Positions 43,736 through 52,655 of a stretch of DNA of 64,000 nt are shown here, piece after piece. The position numbers and the translations under genes were made by a program. This stretch comes from Bacillus horti (GTDB lineage Bacteria; Bacillota; Bacilli; Caldalkalibacillales; JCM-10596), in the NCBI RefSeq assembly GCF_030813115.1, contig NZ_JAUSTY010000003.1:1-64000 (forward strand), given 5' to 3'. A model generated the notes under the pieces. It searched no databases. It was not told the DNA's origin and saw only the letters and a program-made list of their open reading frames with translations. Position 1 is the first letter of the stretch, and each line of letters opens with the position of its first letter.

Positions 43736-44818
43736 ATGAAAAAAGGCATTATCGCATTAGCCATGCTGGTTTTTGTCATGGGGATTGCTGCAGCCTGTGG
43801 TTCTGATAATGGAACAGGATCTGGAGACGCTGATTTTAAAGTAGGAATGGTTACAGACGCTGGAACAATTGATGATAAATCCTTTAACCAAGGAACTTGG
43901 GAAGGTGTAGTTGAGGCTGCTGAAGAGTTGGGCTTAGAGCATCGTTATCTAAAGCCAAATGGAGAAACAGAAGCTGAGTATCTACAAGAAATTGGTAACT
44001 TATATGATGCAGGCTTCAGATTTATTGTAACGCCTGGATTTAAGTTTGAAACAGCTATTCATAATGCGCAAAGCAGATATGAAGATGCAAAATTTGTTAT
44101 CCTTGATGGTGCGCCACATAGTGGTGATGGAGAAGTTGTCGTTAATGAAAACACAGTTTCCATCTTTTACGCGGAGCATGAGTCAGGATTTATCGCTGGT
44201 GTAGCAACAGCTCTTGAGCTTCAAGAAGGGGAAGCAGGCTTCATTGGAGGAATGCAAATTCCACCGGTTCAGAAGTTTAACTGGGGCTTCCAGCAAGGGA
44301 TTCAATATGCAAATGAAAACCTAGGAACAAATATTGAAATGAAGCAAGAAAATGTAATCTATCAAGGTACATTTGATGATGTAGCTGCTGGTGGGCAAAT
44401 TGCAGGGCAAATGTTCAACCGTGGTGTAGATGTGATCTTCGCTTGTGCTGGTGGTGTTGGTGTTGGTGCGATCAGTGAAGCGAGAACTCGCGTTCAATCT
44501 GGTGAGGATGTTTGGATCGTTGGGGTAGACGTTGATCAATATGAGGATGGTATTTATGACGGAGATCAATCTGTTATTCTTACGTCTGCTATGAAGAAAA
44601 TTGGTCAATCTGCTTACGATATGATTCAAGCAGAAGCAGAAGGTAACTTCCCGGGTGGGGAAACACTTACGTTTGATGTAACAAATGACGGAGTGGGTAT
44701 TCCAGATGAGAACCCTAACCTAAGTGCAGAGACTGTTCAACAGGTTGAGGAAGTTGTAGAAAAGATTAAATCTGGCGAGATTACCGTTTCTGCAGAACAA
44801 GGAGATCTATTTGAGTAA
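43736..44818 (+). CDS. BMP-family ABC substrate-binding lipoprotein (nucleoside type)
   Basis: A 360-residue lipoprotein with signal peptide and lipobox AAAC near residue 21. The BMP/Med fold is shown by KVGMVTDAGTIDDKSFNQGTWEG, LYDAGFRFIVTPGFKFETAI, FIGGMQIPPVQKFNWGFQQGI, DVIFACAGGVGVGAISEA and VWIVGVDVDQYE. In Bacillus subtilis the counterpart NupN binds guanosine and other purine nucleosides; substrate here inferred. ATG with AGGGGGAT upstream. A strong terminator follows before the ATPase gene, which would keep the binding protein in excess. Confidence 0.9.
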   Translation: MKKGIIALAMLVFVMGIAAACGSDNGTGSGDADFKVGMVTDAGTIDDKSFNQGTWEGVVEAAEELGLEHRYLKPNGETEAEYLQEIGNLYDAGFRFIVTPGFKFETAIHNAQSRYEDAKFVILDGAPHSGDGEVVVNENTVSIFYAEHESGFIAGVATALELQEGEAGFIGGMQIPPVQKFNWGFQQGIQYANENLGTNIEMKQENVIYQGTFDDVAAGGQIAGQMFNRGVDVIFACAGGVGVGAISEARTRVQSGEDVWIVGVDVDQYEDGIYDGDQSVILTSAMKKIGQSAYDMIQAEAEGNFPGGETLTFDVTNDGVGIPDENPNLSAETVQQVEEVVEKIKSGEITVSAEQGDLFE

Positions 44819-44835
44819 TAGATTGATCGTTGAAT

Positions 44836-44866
44836 AATGCTCGGCAGCTGCCGAGCATTTCTTTGT
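44836..44866 (+). terminator. Terminator/attenuator inside the nucleoside importer operon
   Basis: AATGCTCGGCAGCTGCCGAGCATT is a perfect 24-bp palindrome followed by TCTTTG. Located between binding-protein gene and ATPase gene. Confidence 0.85.
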
Positions 44867-44944
44867 CTAAGAAGGAAAATCTCAAATCACCTAATAGATA
44901 AATGTTTTTTTGTACAATGATCTTCTGAACAAGGAGGGGACCCT

Positions 44945-46468
44945 GTGGAATACGTCGTTGAGATGCTTAACATTAGAAAAGAATTTCCTGGTGTCGTGGC
45001 TAATGATAATATTTCTTTGGCTTTGCAAAAGGGTGAAGTTCACGCTTTATTAGGAGAAAATGGGGCAGGGAAATCCACTTTGATGGGTATGCTTTTTGGC
45101 ATGTACGAGCCCGATCGAGGTGTGATTAAGGTTCGTGGGAAAGAAACACGCATCGCAAGCCCTAATATTGCCGATGATCTAGGTATTGGAATGGTTCACC
45201 AGCACTTTAAGCTTGTGGACAATTTTACGGTTACGGAAAATATCATGCTTGGTAGCGAAGTGAAGAAATACGGGGTGTTAGACCTTAAAACAGCTGCGAA
45301 ACGAATTGAAGAGCTTTCAAAACGTTACGGCCTTAACGTTAATCCTAACGCTAAGATTGAAGACATCTCAGTAGGGATGCAGCAAAGAGTTGAAATCCTA
45401 AAGATGCTGTATCGTAAAGCGGAAATTTTGATTTTGGACGAGCCTACTGCTGTCCTTACTCCACAGGAAATTAAGGATTTAATGGAGATCATGAAGAATC
45501 TGATCAAAGAAGGAAAGTCGATCATTCTGATTACCCATAAGCTCAAGGAAATCAAGGCTGTTGCTGACAGATGTACCGTCATCCGCAGAGGGAAAACAAT
45601 TGGTACGGTAGATGTGGCAGGAACAAGTGAGGCACAGATGGCTGAAATGATGGTGGGCAGACATGTCTCTTTTGGTGTGGAGAAGAAAGAGGCAAAGGTT
45701 GGAGACGTTGTTTTAAAGGTCGACGGGCTGTCCATTAAGGATGCTAGTAAAAACATGGCTGTGAAAGACCTTTCTCTAGAGGTTAGAGCTGGAGAAATCC
45801 TAGGTATTGCTGGAGTAGAGGGTAATGGGCAATCTGAGCTTATTGAGGGAATTACAGGACTTAAGAAAGCAGAGCAGGGAGCGATTCATTTCCTAGGGGA
45901 GGATATCACTAGGCATTCTATTCGTAGCCGTATATTAAAAGGAATCGGTCATATTCCAGAGGATAGGCAAAAGCGTGGATTAGTTTTGGATTATTCTATG
46001 GAAGATAATATGATTCTAAAGGTGTATAATCGCCCACCTTTTGCCAAGCGTGCCTTGCTGAATAGGCGCTCTATTCGTGAGTACGCTAAAAACATTATGG
46101 AAAGCTTTGACGTCCGTTCTGGGCAAGGAGCAGCTTCTGTAGCTAGAACACTATCGGGTGGAAATCAGCAGAAAGGGATTATAGGCCGAGAAATCGAGCT
46201 AGACCCGACATTGTTGATTGCTGTTCAGCCGACTCGTGGATTAGATGTGGGCTCTATTGAATATATTCATAAGCGTTTAGTAGAGCATAGAGACAGAGGT
46301 AACGCTGTACTACTCGTATCCTTAGAGCTTGATGAAATCATAAACCTATCTGACCGTATTGCTGTCATGAATAACGGTGAACTGGTCGGAATTGTCGATG
46401 CCAAAGATGCTACAGAGAATAAATTGGGCTTGATGATGGCCGGAGTAAAAGGGGAGGAAGAAGCATGA
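44945..46468 (+). CDS. Nucleoside ABC importer ATPase with two nucleotide-binding domains (NupO-like)
   Basis: A 507-residue double ATPase of the ribose/BMP importer type. First domain: Walker A GENGAGKSTLMG, signature-like ISVGMQQR, Walker B ILILDEPTAVLT, H-loop LITHKL. Second domain: GVEGNGQSELIEGI in place of a full Walker A, signature LSGGNQQKGI, LLIAVQPTRGLD in place of Walker B, and VSLELDEI. The degenerate second site is normal for this family. GTG start with AAGGAGGGG upstream. Last four bases overlap the permease start. Confidence 0.93.
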   Translation: MEYVVEMLNIRKEFPGVVANDNISLALQKGEVHALLGENGAGKSTLMGMLFGMYEPDRGVIKVRGKETRIASPNIADDLGIGMVHQHFKLVDNFTVTENIMLGSEVKKYGVLDLKTAAKRIEELSKRYGLNVNPNAKIEDISVGMQQRVEILKMLYRKAEILILDEPTAVLTPQEIKDLMEIMKNLIKEGKSIILITHKLKEIKAVADRCTVIRRGKTIGTVDVAGTSEAQMAEMMVGRHVSFGVEKKEAKVGDVVLKVDGLSIKDASKNMAVKDLSLEVRAGEILGIAGVEGNGQSELIEGITGLKKAEQGAIHFLGEDITRHSIRSRILKGIGHIPEDRQKRGLVLDYSMEDNMILKVYNRPPFAKRALLNRRSIREYAKNIMESFDVRSGQGAASVARTLSGGNQQKGIIGREIELDPTLLIAVQPTRGLDVGSIEYIHKRLVEHRDRGNAVLLVSLELDEIINLSDRIAVMNNGELVGIVDAKDATENKLGLMMAGVKGEEEA

Positions 46469-47541
46469 GAAAAGTTATAGTATCCTTGCTTGCTGTTCTT
46501 GCCGGTTTACTTGCGGGTGCGATTTTAATGATAGCGTCAGGACATAATCCAATATCAGGATATACTTTTTTATTCCGTGGTGGATTAATGAACATTGAAC
46601 GGGTTGGAAATACGCTAGCTACGGCAACCCCTTTAATTTTTACAGGATTGTCCGTTGCTTTTGCTTTCCGTACAGGATTATTTAACATTGGTGCGGCTGG
46701 CCAAATGCTTATTGGGGGCTTATTGGCTACTGCTGTAGGTCTGAATCTTGATCTTGCCAGACCGCTACTTCTTCCTATCGTGATTATTGTTGGATTTGTT
46801 GGAGGAGCACTTTGGGGCTTATTGCCAGGACTTTTAAAAGCTAGATTTAACGTTCATGAGGTTGTTTCTACAATCATGATGAACTGGATTGCTTATTGGA
46901 TTGTGTATTACACAGTACCAGCCTATTTAAAAGGAGAATTTCTTGAAACAGAGACTAGGCAATTGCCTGCTAATGCATCATTAAGAGAAGAGTTTCTTTC
47001 CAATCTATTTGGTGGCTCGTTTATCAATTTAGGCTTATTTTTAGCCGTTCTTGCTGTAATTGTTGTGGCGTTTCTATTAAATAGGACTACACTTGGGTAC
47101 GAGCTGAAGGCCACAGGCTTTAATCGACATGCGGCTGAGTATGCAGGAATAGGCGTGAACAAAGGCATTATTGTATCGATGATGATTGCAGGTGGTTTAG
47201 CTGGGCTAGCTGGTGTGGCTCAATATACAGGGAATGCCGTAAACCTGCAAATCGGTGTGTTGCCTACTCAAGGGTTTGATGGAATTGCTGTTTCTTTATT
47301 AGGAGCTAATAGCCCTATAGGTGTTCTGTTAGCAGCCATATTCTTTGGTATTTTATATGCTGGAAGAGGATTTATGAATGCGATGACGGGTATTCCACCA
47401 GAAATTGCAGATTCCATTATCGCTATTGTCATCTACTTTGCGGCTACTAGTATTCTTATTGAGCGCTTGGTGACGAGATTTTTAAAGCGTCGCTCAGCTA
47501 AGAAAAATGAGACATCTGGCCAAGGAAAGGGGGAGCTGTAG
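46465..47541 (+). CDS. Nucleoside ABC importer permease (NupP-like)
   Basis: A 358-residue membrane protein of the BPD_transp_2 class with nine or ten helices: GLSVAFAFRTGLFNIGAAGQMLIGG, NVHEVVSTIMMNWIAYWIV, LKATGFNRHAAEYAGIGVNKGI, LPTQGFDGIAVSLLGANSP. ATG overlaps the ATPase stop (ATGA). Partner of the next permease. Confidence 0.92.
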   Translation: MRKVIVSLLAVLAGLLAGAILMIASGHNPISGYTFLFRGGLMNIERVGNTLATATPLIFTGLSVAFAFRTGLFNIGAAGQMLIGGLLATAVGLNLDLARPLLLPIVIIVGFVGGALWGLLPGLLKARFNVHEVVSTIMMNWIAYWIVYYTVPAYLKGEFLETETRQLPANASLREEFLSNLFGGSFINLGLFLAVLAVIVVAFLLNRTTLGYELKATGFNRHAAEYAGIGVNKGIIVSMMIAGGLAGLAGVAQYTGNAVNLQIGVLPTQGFDGIAVSLLGANSPIGVLLAAIFFGILYAGRGFMNAMTGIPPEIADSIIAIVIYFAATSILIERLVTRFLKRRSAKKNETSGQGKGEL

Positions 47542-47542
47542 G

Positions 47543-48493
47543 ATGTGGAGCTTAATTGAGCAGATCTTCCCTTATGCCGTTTTATATACAATCCCTATCC
47601 TGATTACGGCGCTTGGTGGTTTATTTAGTGAACGAAGTGGTGTTGTTAATATCGGATTAGAGGGCTTAATGGTCGTAGGCTCCTTTGCCGGGGCATTTAC
47701 AATCTATACGATGCACGGAATTTGGCCAAATGAAGCATGGGTTGTGTGGGTTGGCTTGTTAGCGGCGATGGTTCTTGGTATGCTGTTCTCCCTATTACAC
47801 GCCTTTGCCAGCATAAACTTGAGCGCTAACCAAATTATTAGTGGTGTCGCGATAAACTTGCTTGCTGGAGCTATAACTGTTTTCTTAGCACGTGGAATTA
47901 TGGGAAGCGGGAAAATTAGCGCGAGTCAATTTCGACCGTTTGATGTACCATTCCTATCTGATATACCTGTGCTAGGAAGCTTATTATTCACAAGAACCTA
48001 TATCACAACATGGCTAGTGTTAGGTATCGTATTGGTTAGTGCGTTTGTGCTGTACAAAACGTCCTTCGGCTTGAGACTAAGGGCGGTTGGGGAAAACCCT
48101 CATGCCGCTGAAGCAGCAGGGATTAACGTAAGATTCATTAGATACATGGCCGTAATCATTTCAGGTGCCTTTGCTGGATTAGGTGGGGCAACGATTGTTG
48201 TGACGTATTCTGGAGAGTTTAGTGGAACGGTTGCTGGATTAGGATTTCTAGCTCTAGCCTCCTTGATTTTTGGTCAGTGGAAGCCACTAGGAATTTTAGC
48301 AGCTACGTTTTTCTTCGGGTTTGCCAGTACCATCGCAACCGTATCACAGGTAATACCAGCCCTTGCTGTTGTACCACCAGTGTTGCTTAAAATATTCCCA
48401 TATGTAATGACCCTAATTGCTCTTATTCTGTTCTCTAAATCGTCTCGTGCTCCAAAAGGATTGGGCGAGCCGTTTGATTCAAGTAAGAGGTAG
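47543..48493 (+). CDS. Nucleoside ABC importer permease (NupQ-like)
   Basis: A 316-residue membrane protein of the same class: ITALGGLFSERSGVVNIGLEGLMVVG, SANQIISGVAINLLAGAITVFL, LRAVGENPHAAEAAGINVRFIRY, FLALASLIFGQWKP. ATG 47543 has GGGAGCTGTAGG upstream and comes one base after the previous stop. Completes the binding protein-ATPase-permease-permease set equivalent to Bacillus nupNOPQ. Confidence 0.92.
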   Translation: MWSLIEQIFPYAVLYTIPILITALGGLFSERSGVVNIGLEGLMVVGSFAGAFTIYTMHGIWPNEAWVVWVGLLAAMVLGMLFSLLHAFASINLSANQIISGVAINLLAGAITVFLARGIMGSGKISASQFRPFDVPFLSDIPVLGSLLFTRTYITTWLVLGIVLVSAFVLYKTSFGLRLRAVGENPHAAEAAGINVRFIRYMAVIISGAFAGLGGATIVVTYSGEFSGTVAGLGFLALASLIFGQWKPLGILAATFFFGFASTIATVSQVIPALAVVPPVLLKIFPYVMTLIALILFSKSSRAPKGLGEPFDSSKR

Positions 48494-48570
48494 AATAAGT
48501 TATAGGTAAGACTAATTGATAAGGTGTTAAAAATGACACGTATCAAGCCATAAAAGTAATATAAATGAAT

Positions 48571-48636
48571 AAAAAAAGCTTGGTTTGAGAGAGAGGCTTC
48601 TTGTTAGAAACCCGTGCTCAAAATCCAAGCTTTTTT
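48571..48636. terminator. Long bidirectional terminator
   Basis: AAAAAAGCTTGG and CCAAGCTTTTTT close a stem of at least twelve pairs, with TTTGAG / CTCAAA further in. It ends both the nucleoside importer operon and the convergent monooxygenase gene. Confidence 0.85.
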
Positions 48637-48666
48637 GCTTATATCAAATCTTATTTTTCAAAAAAT

Positions 48667-49002
48667 TTATTTTGTGTTTGTTGCTTCAAAGCCGTAATCT
48701 CGTTCAACCTTACAAATCCTCGTTTTATATCTAAGATACCATTCTGATTTCCCTTTGCTTTGTGCAATGAGATGTCTTTCATTTTGCTTCCATTTTTGTA
48801 TAGCTTCTAGAGATTCCCAATAAGACACCGTAATACCCAAGCCTTCTCGTGCACTTTCTACTCCAAGAAATCCAGGTTGAATTGACGCAAGCTTTACCAT
48901 TTCTTCTGCCATTTCACCATAGCCTTGAGTACCTTCTGTTCGTTCAGAGGTGAAAATGACCGCATAGTATGGTGGTTTTAGTGTTTGAGCAATACCACTC
49001 AT
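48667..49002 (-). CDS. Antibiotic-biosynthesis-monooxygenase (ABM) domain protein
   Basis: A 111-residue ferredoxin-like protein: YYAVIFTSERTEGTQGYGEMAEEM, QPGFLGVESAREGLGITVSYWESLEAIQKWKQNERH. YqjZ-like members are small cytoplasmic proteins of unclear function, some are heme- or quinol-oxidising monooxygenases. ATG with AAAGGGGGAT upstream. Single gene next to the blaI gene. Confidence 0.87.
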   Translation of the reverse strand: MSGIAQTLKPPYYAVIFTSERTEGTQGYGEMAEEMVKLASIQPGFLGVESAREGLGITVSYWESLEAIQKWKQNERHLIAQSKGKSEWYLRYKTRICKVERDYGFEATNTK

Positions 49003-49071
49003 TTGAATCCCCCTTTAATCCCCTTTAATAAGTTTAAAAAGAAACGACTAAAATAAAGCGAAGCCTAAGCT

Positions 49072-49446
49072 TTACGACTTCTTCTTGAGAATAGATTGAA
49101 GCTCCTTAATATCCTCTTCAGACAAAGAGTCCTCCTCCATAAATTGCACAAGCATAGACTTCATTGCCCCGCCATAAATACGATTAAGAAAGGACTGTGC
49201 CTCTGCATGCTGACAGTCGCTTTGAGTGAATAGAGGATAGAAGGTGTAAAGCTTTTGATTTTGATTCACACCAACCACATTTTTTTTAACTAGGCGATCC
49301 AAAAGAGTACGAATGGTTTTAGGCTTCCAGTCCGTTTTTTCCTGCAAGGAGGAAATCACTTCATTTGCCGTTCGTGGTGCCTTTGCCCAAAGTATATGCA
49401 TAACCTCCCATTCTGCTTCTGAGATACTAGGTACGTTTTTAGACAC
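49072..49446 (-). CDS. blaI: BlaI/MecI-family penicillinase repressor
   Basis: A 124-residue repressor. Residues 1-75 form the BlaI winged helix (ISEAEWEVMHILWAKAPRTANEVISSLQ, WKPKTIRTLLDRLVKKNVV); the C-terminal helices (SFLNRIYGGAMKSMLVQFMEE) form the dimer and include the region that the BlaR1 protease normally cuts. It blocks bla transcription until a beta-lactam is sensed. GTG start with AAAGGGGGTGG upstream. It lies after blaR1, 66 bases away, with a probable promoter of its own. Confidence 0.92.
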   Translation of the reverse strand: MSKNVPSISEAEWEVMHILWAKAPRTANEVISSLQEKTDWKPKTIRTLLDRLVKKNVVGVNQNQKLYTFYPLFTQSDCQHAEAQSFLNRIYGGAMKSMLVQFMEEDSLSEEDIKELQSILKKKS

Positions 49447-49469
49447 CCACAGCCACCCCCTTTGGATTA

Positions 49470-49508
49470 CACATACTATATGCTACATAGGTATACACTA
49501 GATGTCAA
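49470..49508 (-). promoter_or_regulatory. Probable blaI promoter with BlaI-like sequence
   Basis: On the minus strand a consensus TTGACA (49503-49508) is followed after 17 bases by TAGCAT as a -10-like box, with a GTGTAATCC segment resembling a BlaI half-site just downstream. This would let BlaI repress its own gene independently of bla. The operator match is imperfect. Confidence 0.4.
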
Positions 49509-49512
49509 TATT

Positions 49513-51288
49513 CTAATAAATGCCCTTATCCTTCAAAATGGAGAGCGTTATGTTAGCTGCTGAGCTTCCGCTGATGTGATTTTTACCCTGAATATTTGTG
49601 GCAAAGAAGAACGTATCTCCATTTTTCTCAACGTATCCAACAAACCAACCACTAACGTTACTATGATCTATTGATCCCGTTCCTGTTTTTCCTGAAAGGA
49701 TGGTCCCTTCGCTCTCTTCTAATTGGATGGCCTCTTTGACTGTTTCAATATTTTCTTCATCAAATCCAAGCTTATTTGTATAAAAGGCTTCCAGAAGCTG
49801 AACCTGCTCAATTGGAGAAATTTTTAATGAGGATTCAAGCCAATGCTGCTGGATTCCACCAGAAATATCCGTATTGCCATAGCCAAGCTGTACTAAATAG
49901 TCTTGTAGTTGGGTTGAACCTAGTGCTCCATCTAACTTCTGGAAATACCAATTCACTGAGCTTTCCATCGCTGAAAATAAATCGTGGTCCCCATTCCACG
50001 CCTCATAAGGATAGATATCCCCATTCCAGGACAGGGTAGATTGCTCTTTCGTGATGACACCAGACTCTAAACCAAATAGCAAGCTGAAGATTTTGTACGT
50101 TGAAACAGGAGATACTCTCCGTTTGCTTTGCTCCTCATTATGAATCGTGTACTGCCCGGTTTGACTATTATACAGAACAAAGCTTGCCTCATTTTCTGCA
50201 AAATAAGAGCTAAGATTCTCGTAGATCGTTTGTTCTTCATTAAAATCATAGCGAAGCTCCTCCTTAGCTAATACGGACACAAGGGGAGCTTGAAGAGCTA
50301 AAAGTAAAGCTACCAACAGGAAGATAGCTGTACTTTTCACCTTCAATAGTATAGATTCCTGCTTGAACATAACGATTTTTTCTAATCTTCTTTTTAGATG
50401 CTTCTTCTTACTGGCTAGCTGACTAGTTAAGGGAATAGGCAGAGAGTTAGGCTGTGATGCTTTGTGAGCAAAACGAAGCAAGGTATGTCCATATGTAATA
50501 TGACATGACTTGTCTAATATCTGTAAAACTGCATGGTCACAAGCGATTTCACGATCTAATCTCATTTCTCTAAATGCTATCCACACAAGCGGATTAAACC
50601 AGTAAACCAGCTGGAATAAGACGGTCAAGTATGTGGTCCAGTGATCCTTGTTCTTATAATGACTTAACTCATGCAGAAAGATATACTTCAATTCTTCTTC
50701 AGAGAGCCAGTGGGAAAAGTTAGCTGGAAATACTAAGTAGGTCTTAAATAAACCAAATATCATGGGTGATTTGACAAGTGCTGATTCTACTACAGTTATT
50801 TTCCTTGAAATTTTTAAAAGCTGCTTACATTGCTCTAGTAAAGCTATTATATCTGTACTATTCAGGGACAGAGCTGTTCGTTTAATTTTATTTAACCTTA
50901 GCCAAGCGATTAGGGTCAGTATAGTCATCACGACTGCTCCAATAGTCCACACCCAAGCTGTAAGGTTATTTAGAAATGTAGGAGTAGCCTGATTCACAGT
51001 TGTTGTGAAATCCTGTAGCCAATTAATATTTACAGCTTCACGGATTTCATTAGTTGTCAATGAACCTGTGTCTTGTTGTAAAGGAGCATCAAGTAATGGA
51101 AGTTGACGCTCCAAAGTGAACAATTGAGTCGGAAGAAAGGGAAGGGCTAAGGCAGCCATCAATAAAAACCATAGCCCATATTGCCATTTGGTAGAGAGCT
51201 GTTTTTGGAAGACTTTCTTTACCAGCATGATGATGGCAACAGTAGTCGATGATATAAGTAAGCTAATAACAAATTGAGTAAAAATCAT
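49513..51288 (-). CDS. blaR1: BlaR1-family beta-lactam sensor/signal transducer
   Basis: A 591-residue membrane protein. The N-terminal half has four hydrophobic segments and a cytoplasmic zinc metalloprotease with the HELSH (HExxH) motif in YIFLHELSHYKNKDH. The C-terminal half is an extracellular class D beta-lactamase-like sensor with the acylated serine in STYKIFS and the KTGTG motif. Binding of a beta-lactam activates the protease, which inactivates BlaI. Length matches staphylococcal and Bacillus BlaR1. ATG 51286-51288 has AAGGGGAG eight bases upstream; 34 bases after bla. Confidence 0.93.
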   Translation of the reverse strand: MIFTQFVISLLISSTTVAIIMLVKKVFQKQLSTKWQYGLWFLLMAALALPFLPTQLFTLERQLPLLDAPLQQDTGSLTTNEIREAVNINWLQDFTTTVNQATPTFLNNLTAWVWTIGAVVMTILTLIAWLRLNKIKRTALSLNSTDIIALLEQCKQLLKISRKITVVESALVKSPMIFGLFKTYLVFPANFSHWLSEEELKYIFLHELSHYKNKDHWTTYLTVLFQLVYWFNPLVWIAFREMRLDREIACDHAVLQILDKSCHITYGHTLLRFAHKASQPNSLPIPLTSQLASKKKHLKRRLEKIVMFKQESILLKVKSTAIFLLVALLLALQAPLVSVLAKEELRYDFNEEQTIYENLSSYFAENEASFVLYNSQTGQYTIHNEEQSKRRVSPVSTYKIFSLLFGLESGVITKEQSTLSWNGDIYPYEAWNGDHDLFSAMESSVNWYFQKLDGALGSTQLQDYLVQLGYGNTDISGGIQQHWLESSLKISPIEQVQLLEAFYTNKLGFDEENIETVKEAIQLEESEGTILSGKTGTGSIDHSNVSGWFVGYVEKNGDTFFFATNIQGKNHISGSSAANITLSILKDKGIY

Positions 51289-51322
51289 ATGACTAATCTC
51301 CCCTTTCAACCACTACTTACTG

Positions 51323-52330
51323 CTACTCAGCATTATTTTTAAAAGTCTCTAATGTTACTTTAGCCGCTTGAGCTACAAGCGAGTTGTCATAGGAAGCATC
51401 TTGAGTATCACGACTAGATAATACGGCCATGACAATAGGATCCCCATCTGGTGGCCAGACAACGGCAATATCATTCCGTGTTCCGTAGCCCCCTGCTCCA
51501 GATTTATCAGCGACAGTCCAGCCCTCAGGTGCTCCAGCACGAATGAGCTCATCACCAGTAGCATTTCCTAGCATCCAATCTATGAGGATGGAGCGCTTGT
51601 CCTCTGGAAGGATGTCTCCGAATATATAGGCTTCAAGTGTTCCTGCAAGGGCTCTAGGTGTACTAGTATCCCTTTCGTCTCCCGGCTTGGCTTCGTTTAA
51701 TTCTGTCTCATACCGCACTGGGTTTGTTATTGTGTCACCTAACTGTTCTAGCGCGTTTTGGAATCCCTCTGGGCCTCCAAGCTCATGAAACATTAGGTTC
51801 CCTGCTGTGTTGTCGCTGTAACGTACGGCAGCCTCGCTAATGTCCCTAAGTGACATTCCAGTGTTTACATGCAGCTCAGTCACAGGTGAATAAGTAACCA
51901 AATCCTCCTGCTTGTAGGTGATCACTTTATCTAGCTCTTCTATGGAGCTTTGCTGTAAGATAGCTCCAGCAGCGAGGGCTTTAAACGTAGAGGCATAAGC
52001 AAACCGCTCATCTGCACGATAAGCAATCGTTTGACCTGTGCCTGTATCAATAGCATAGACACCGATTCGAGCGTCAAACTCTTGTTCAAGCTGAGTAAAC
52101 TGCTCATCGATTGAAGTGTCACCTAAATGTGGAGCATCAACTGTTTCATTGGAGGAATCTGAGGATGATTTTTCTTGAACTTGATTAGTCCCCGGCTCTT
52201 CTTTAGGTTGAGAAGCAGCTGATTCATTCGCTGACGTGCATCCTGCTAATGGGATGAGTGCGAATAGAAACAGAAGTAATGTAATTTTATATGTGTTAGT
52301 AAGCTTAAAGCTATGCTTTATTTTTTCCAT
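51323..52330 (-). CDS. bla: Class A beta-lactamase, lipoprotein form
   Basis: A 335-residue secreted serine beta-lactamase. It has a signal peptide with lipobox LAGC near residue 31, then a Ser/Glu/Gln-rich linker of about 35 residues. Catalytic motifs are all present: STFK (Ser70-x-x-Lys73), YSDNTAGN (SDN130 loop), ETELNEA (Glu166 omega loop) and VADKSGAGGYG (KSG234). So it should be active against penicillins; spectrum cannot be read. Lipid anchoring is typical of Bacillus penicillinases. First gene of the bla-blaR1-blaI set. ATG with GAGGTTGC upstream and a leader of about 220 bases. Confidence 0.94.
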   Translation of the reverse strand: MEKIKHSFKLTNTYKITLLLFLFALIPLAGCTSANESAASQPKEEPGTNQVQEKSSSDSSNETVDAPHLGDTSIDEQFTQLEQEFDARIGVYAIDTGTGQTIAYRADERFAYASTFKALAAGAILQQSSIEELDKVITYKQEDLVTYSPVTELHVNTGMSLRDISEAAVRYSDNTAGNLMFHELGGPEGFQNALEQLGDTITNPVRYETELNEAKPGDERDTSTPRALAGTLEAYIFGDILPEDKRSILIDWMLGNATGDELIRAGAPEGWTVADKSGAGGYGTRNDIAVVWPPDGDPIVMAVLSSRDTQDASYDNSLVAQAAKVTLETFKNNAE

Positions 52331-52410
52331 TTGAGCAACCTCATTCCTTATCTATTATAATCATACTCAACCTGTAATTAAATAATTTGAAATCTCTTAA
52401 GCCATCGTTC

Positions 52411-52424
52411 AATGAACGTTCATT
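52411..52424. promoter_or_regulatory. 14-bp palindrome in the bla leader
   Basis: AATGAACGTTCATT is a perfect palindrome resembling TetR-family operators such as the one at 17846-17859 (TTTGAACGTTCAAA). It lies about 85 bases upstream of the bla start codon. Role unknown. Confidence 0.35.
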
Positions 52425-52505
52425 CGATTAAGAGTAACTGAACTAAGATATGAACTAAGTTAATGGACTAAGTAACTCAATTCTAAAGTAAAAAATGAAT
52501 TGCTT

Positions 52506-52513
52506 CCTCCTTT
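52506..52513 (-). promoter_or_regulatory. Stand-alone Shine-Dalgarno in the bla leader
   Basis: AAAGGAGG on the minus strand, about 40 bases after the inferred transcription start and about 175 bases before the bla ATG, with no ATG, GTG or TTG at proper spacing. Such a site near the 5' end stabilises the cry3A messenger in Bacillus thuringiensis (STAB-SD), and the same may apply here. Confidence 0.45.
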
Positions 52514-52523
52514 CCTTTATTTG

Positions 52524-52574
52524 ATTACAAATGTAATATTGATTACATGTGTAATACAATACTACGTATGTAAT
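52524..52574. promoter_or_regulatory. Three BlaI operator sites
   Basis: Sites at 52524-52537 (ATTACAAATGTAAT), 52542-52555 (ATTACATGTGTAAT) and 52561-52574 (ACTACGTATGTAAT) share the pattern ATTACAnnTGTAAT, the known BlaI/MecI type of operator. Centres are 18 and 19 bases apart. The third falls in the spacer of the bla promoter and the second at its start point. Confidence 0.85.
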
Positions 52575-52585
52575 CAATATGTCAA
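52556..52585 (-). promoter_or_regulatory. bla promoter
   Basis: On the minus strand a consensus TTGACA (52580-52585) is followed after 18 bases by TATTGT (52556-52561). BlaI operators overlap it and lie just downstream. Confidence 0.7.
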
Positions 52586-52655
52586 GAATTTATTATCTGA
52601 TCCTGTACTGCCTTTGCTAGGTTTAATTTATCTTGATCCTCCCAAAAAATTTAAG

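Noticed and set aside
45325-45756. Minus-strand frame of 143 codons inside the nucleoside ATPase gene
   Set aside because: Antisense shadow of a conserved double ATPase; Ser/Ile-rich without domain signals.
44945-46468. Degenerate second ATP site as a sign of a broken gene
   Set aside because: Loss of the second Walker motifs is normal for this class of double-domain importer ATPases.
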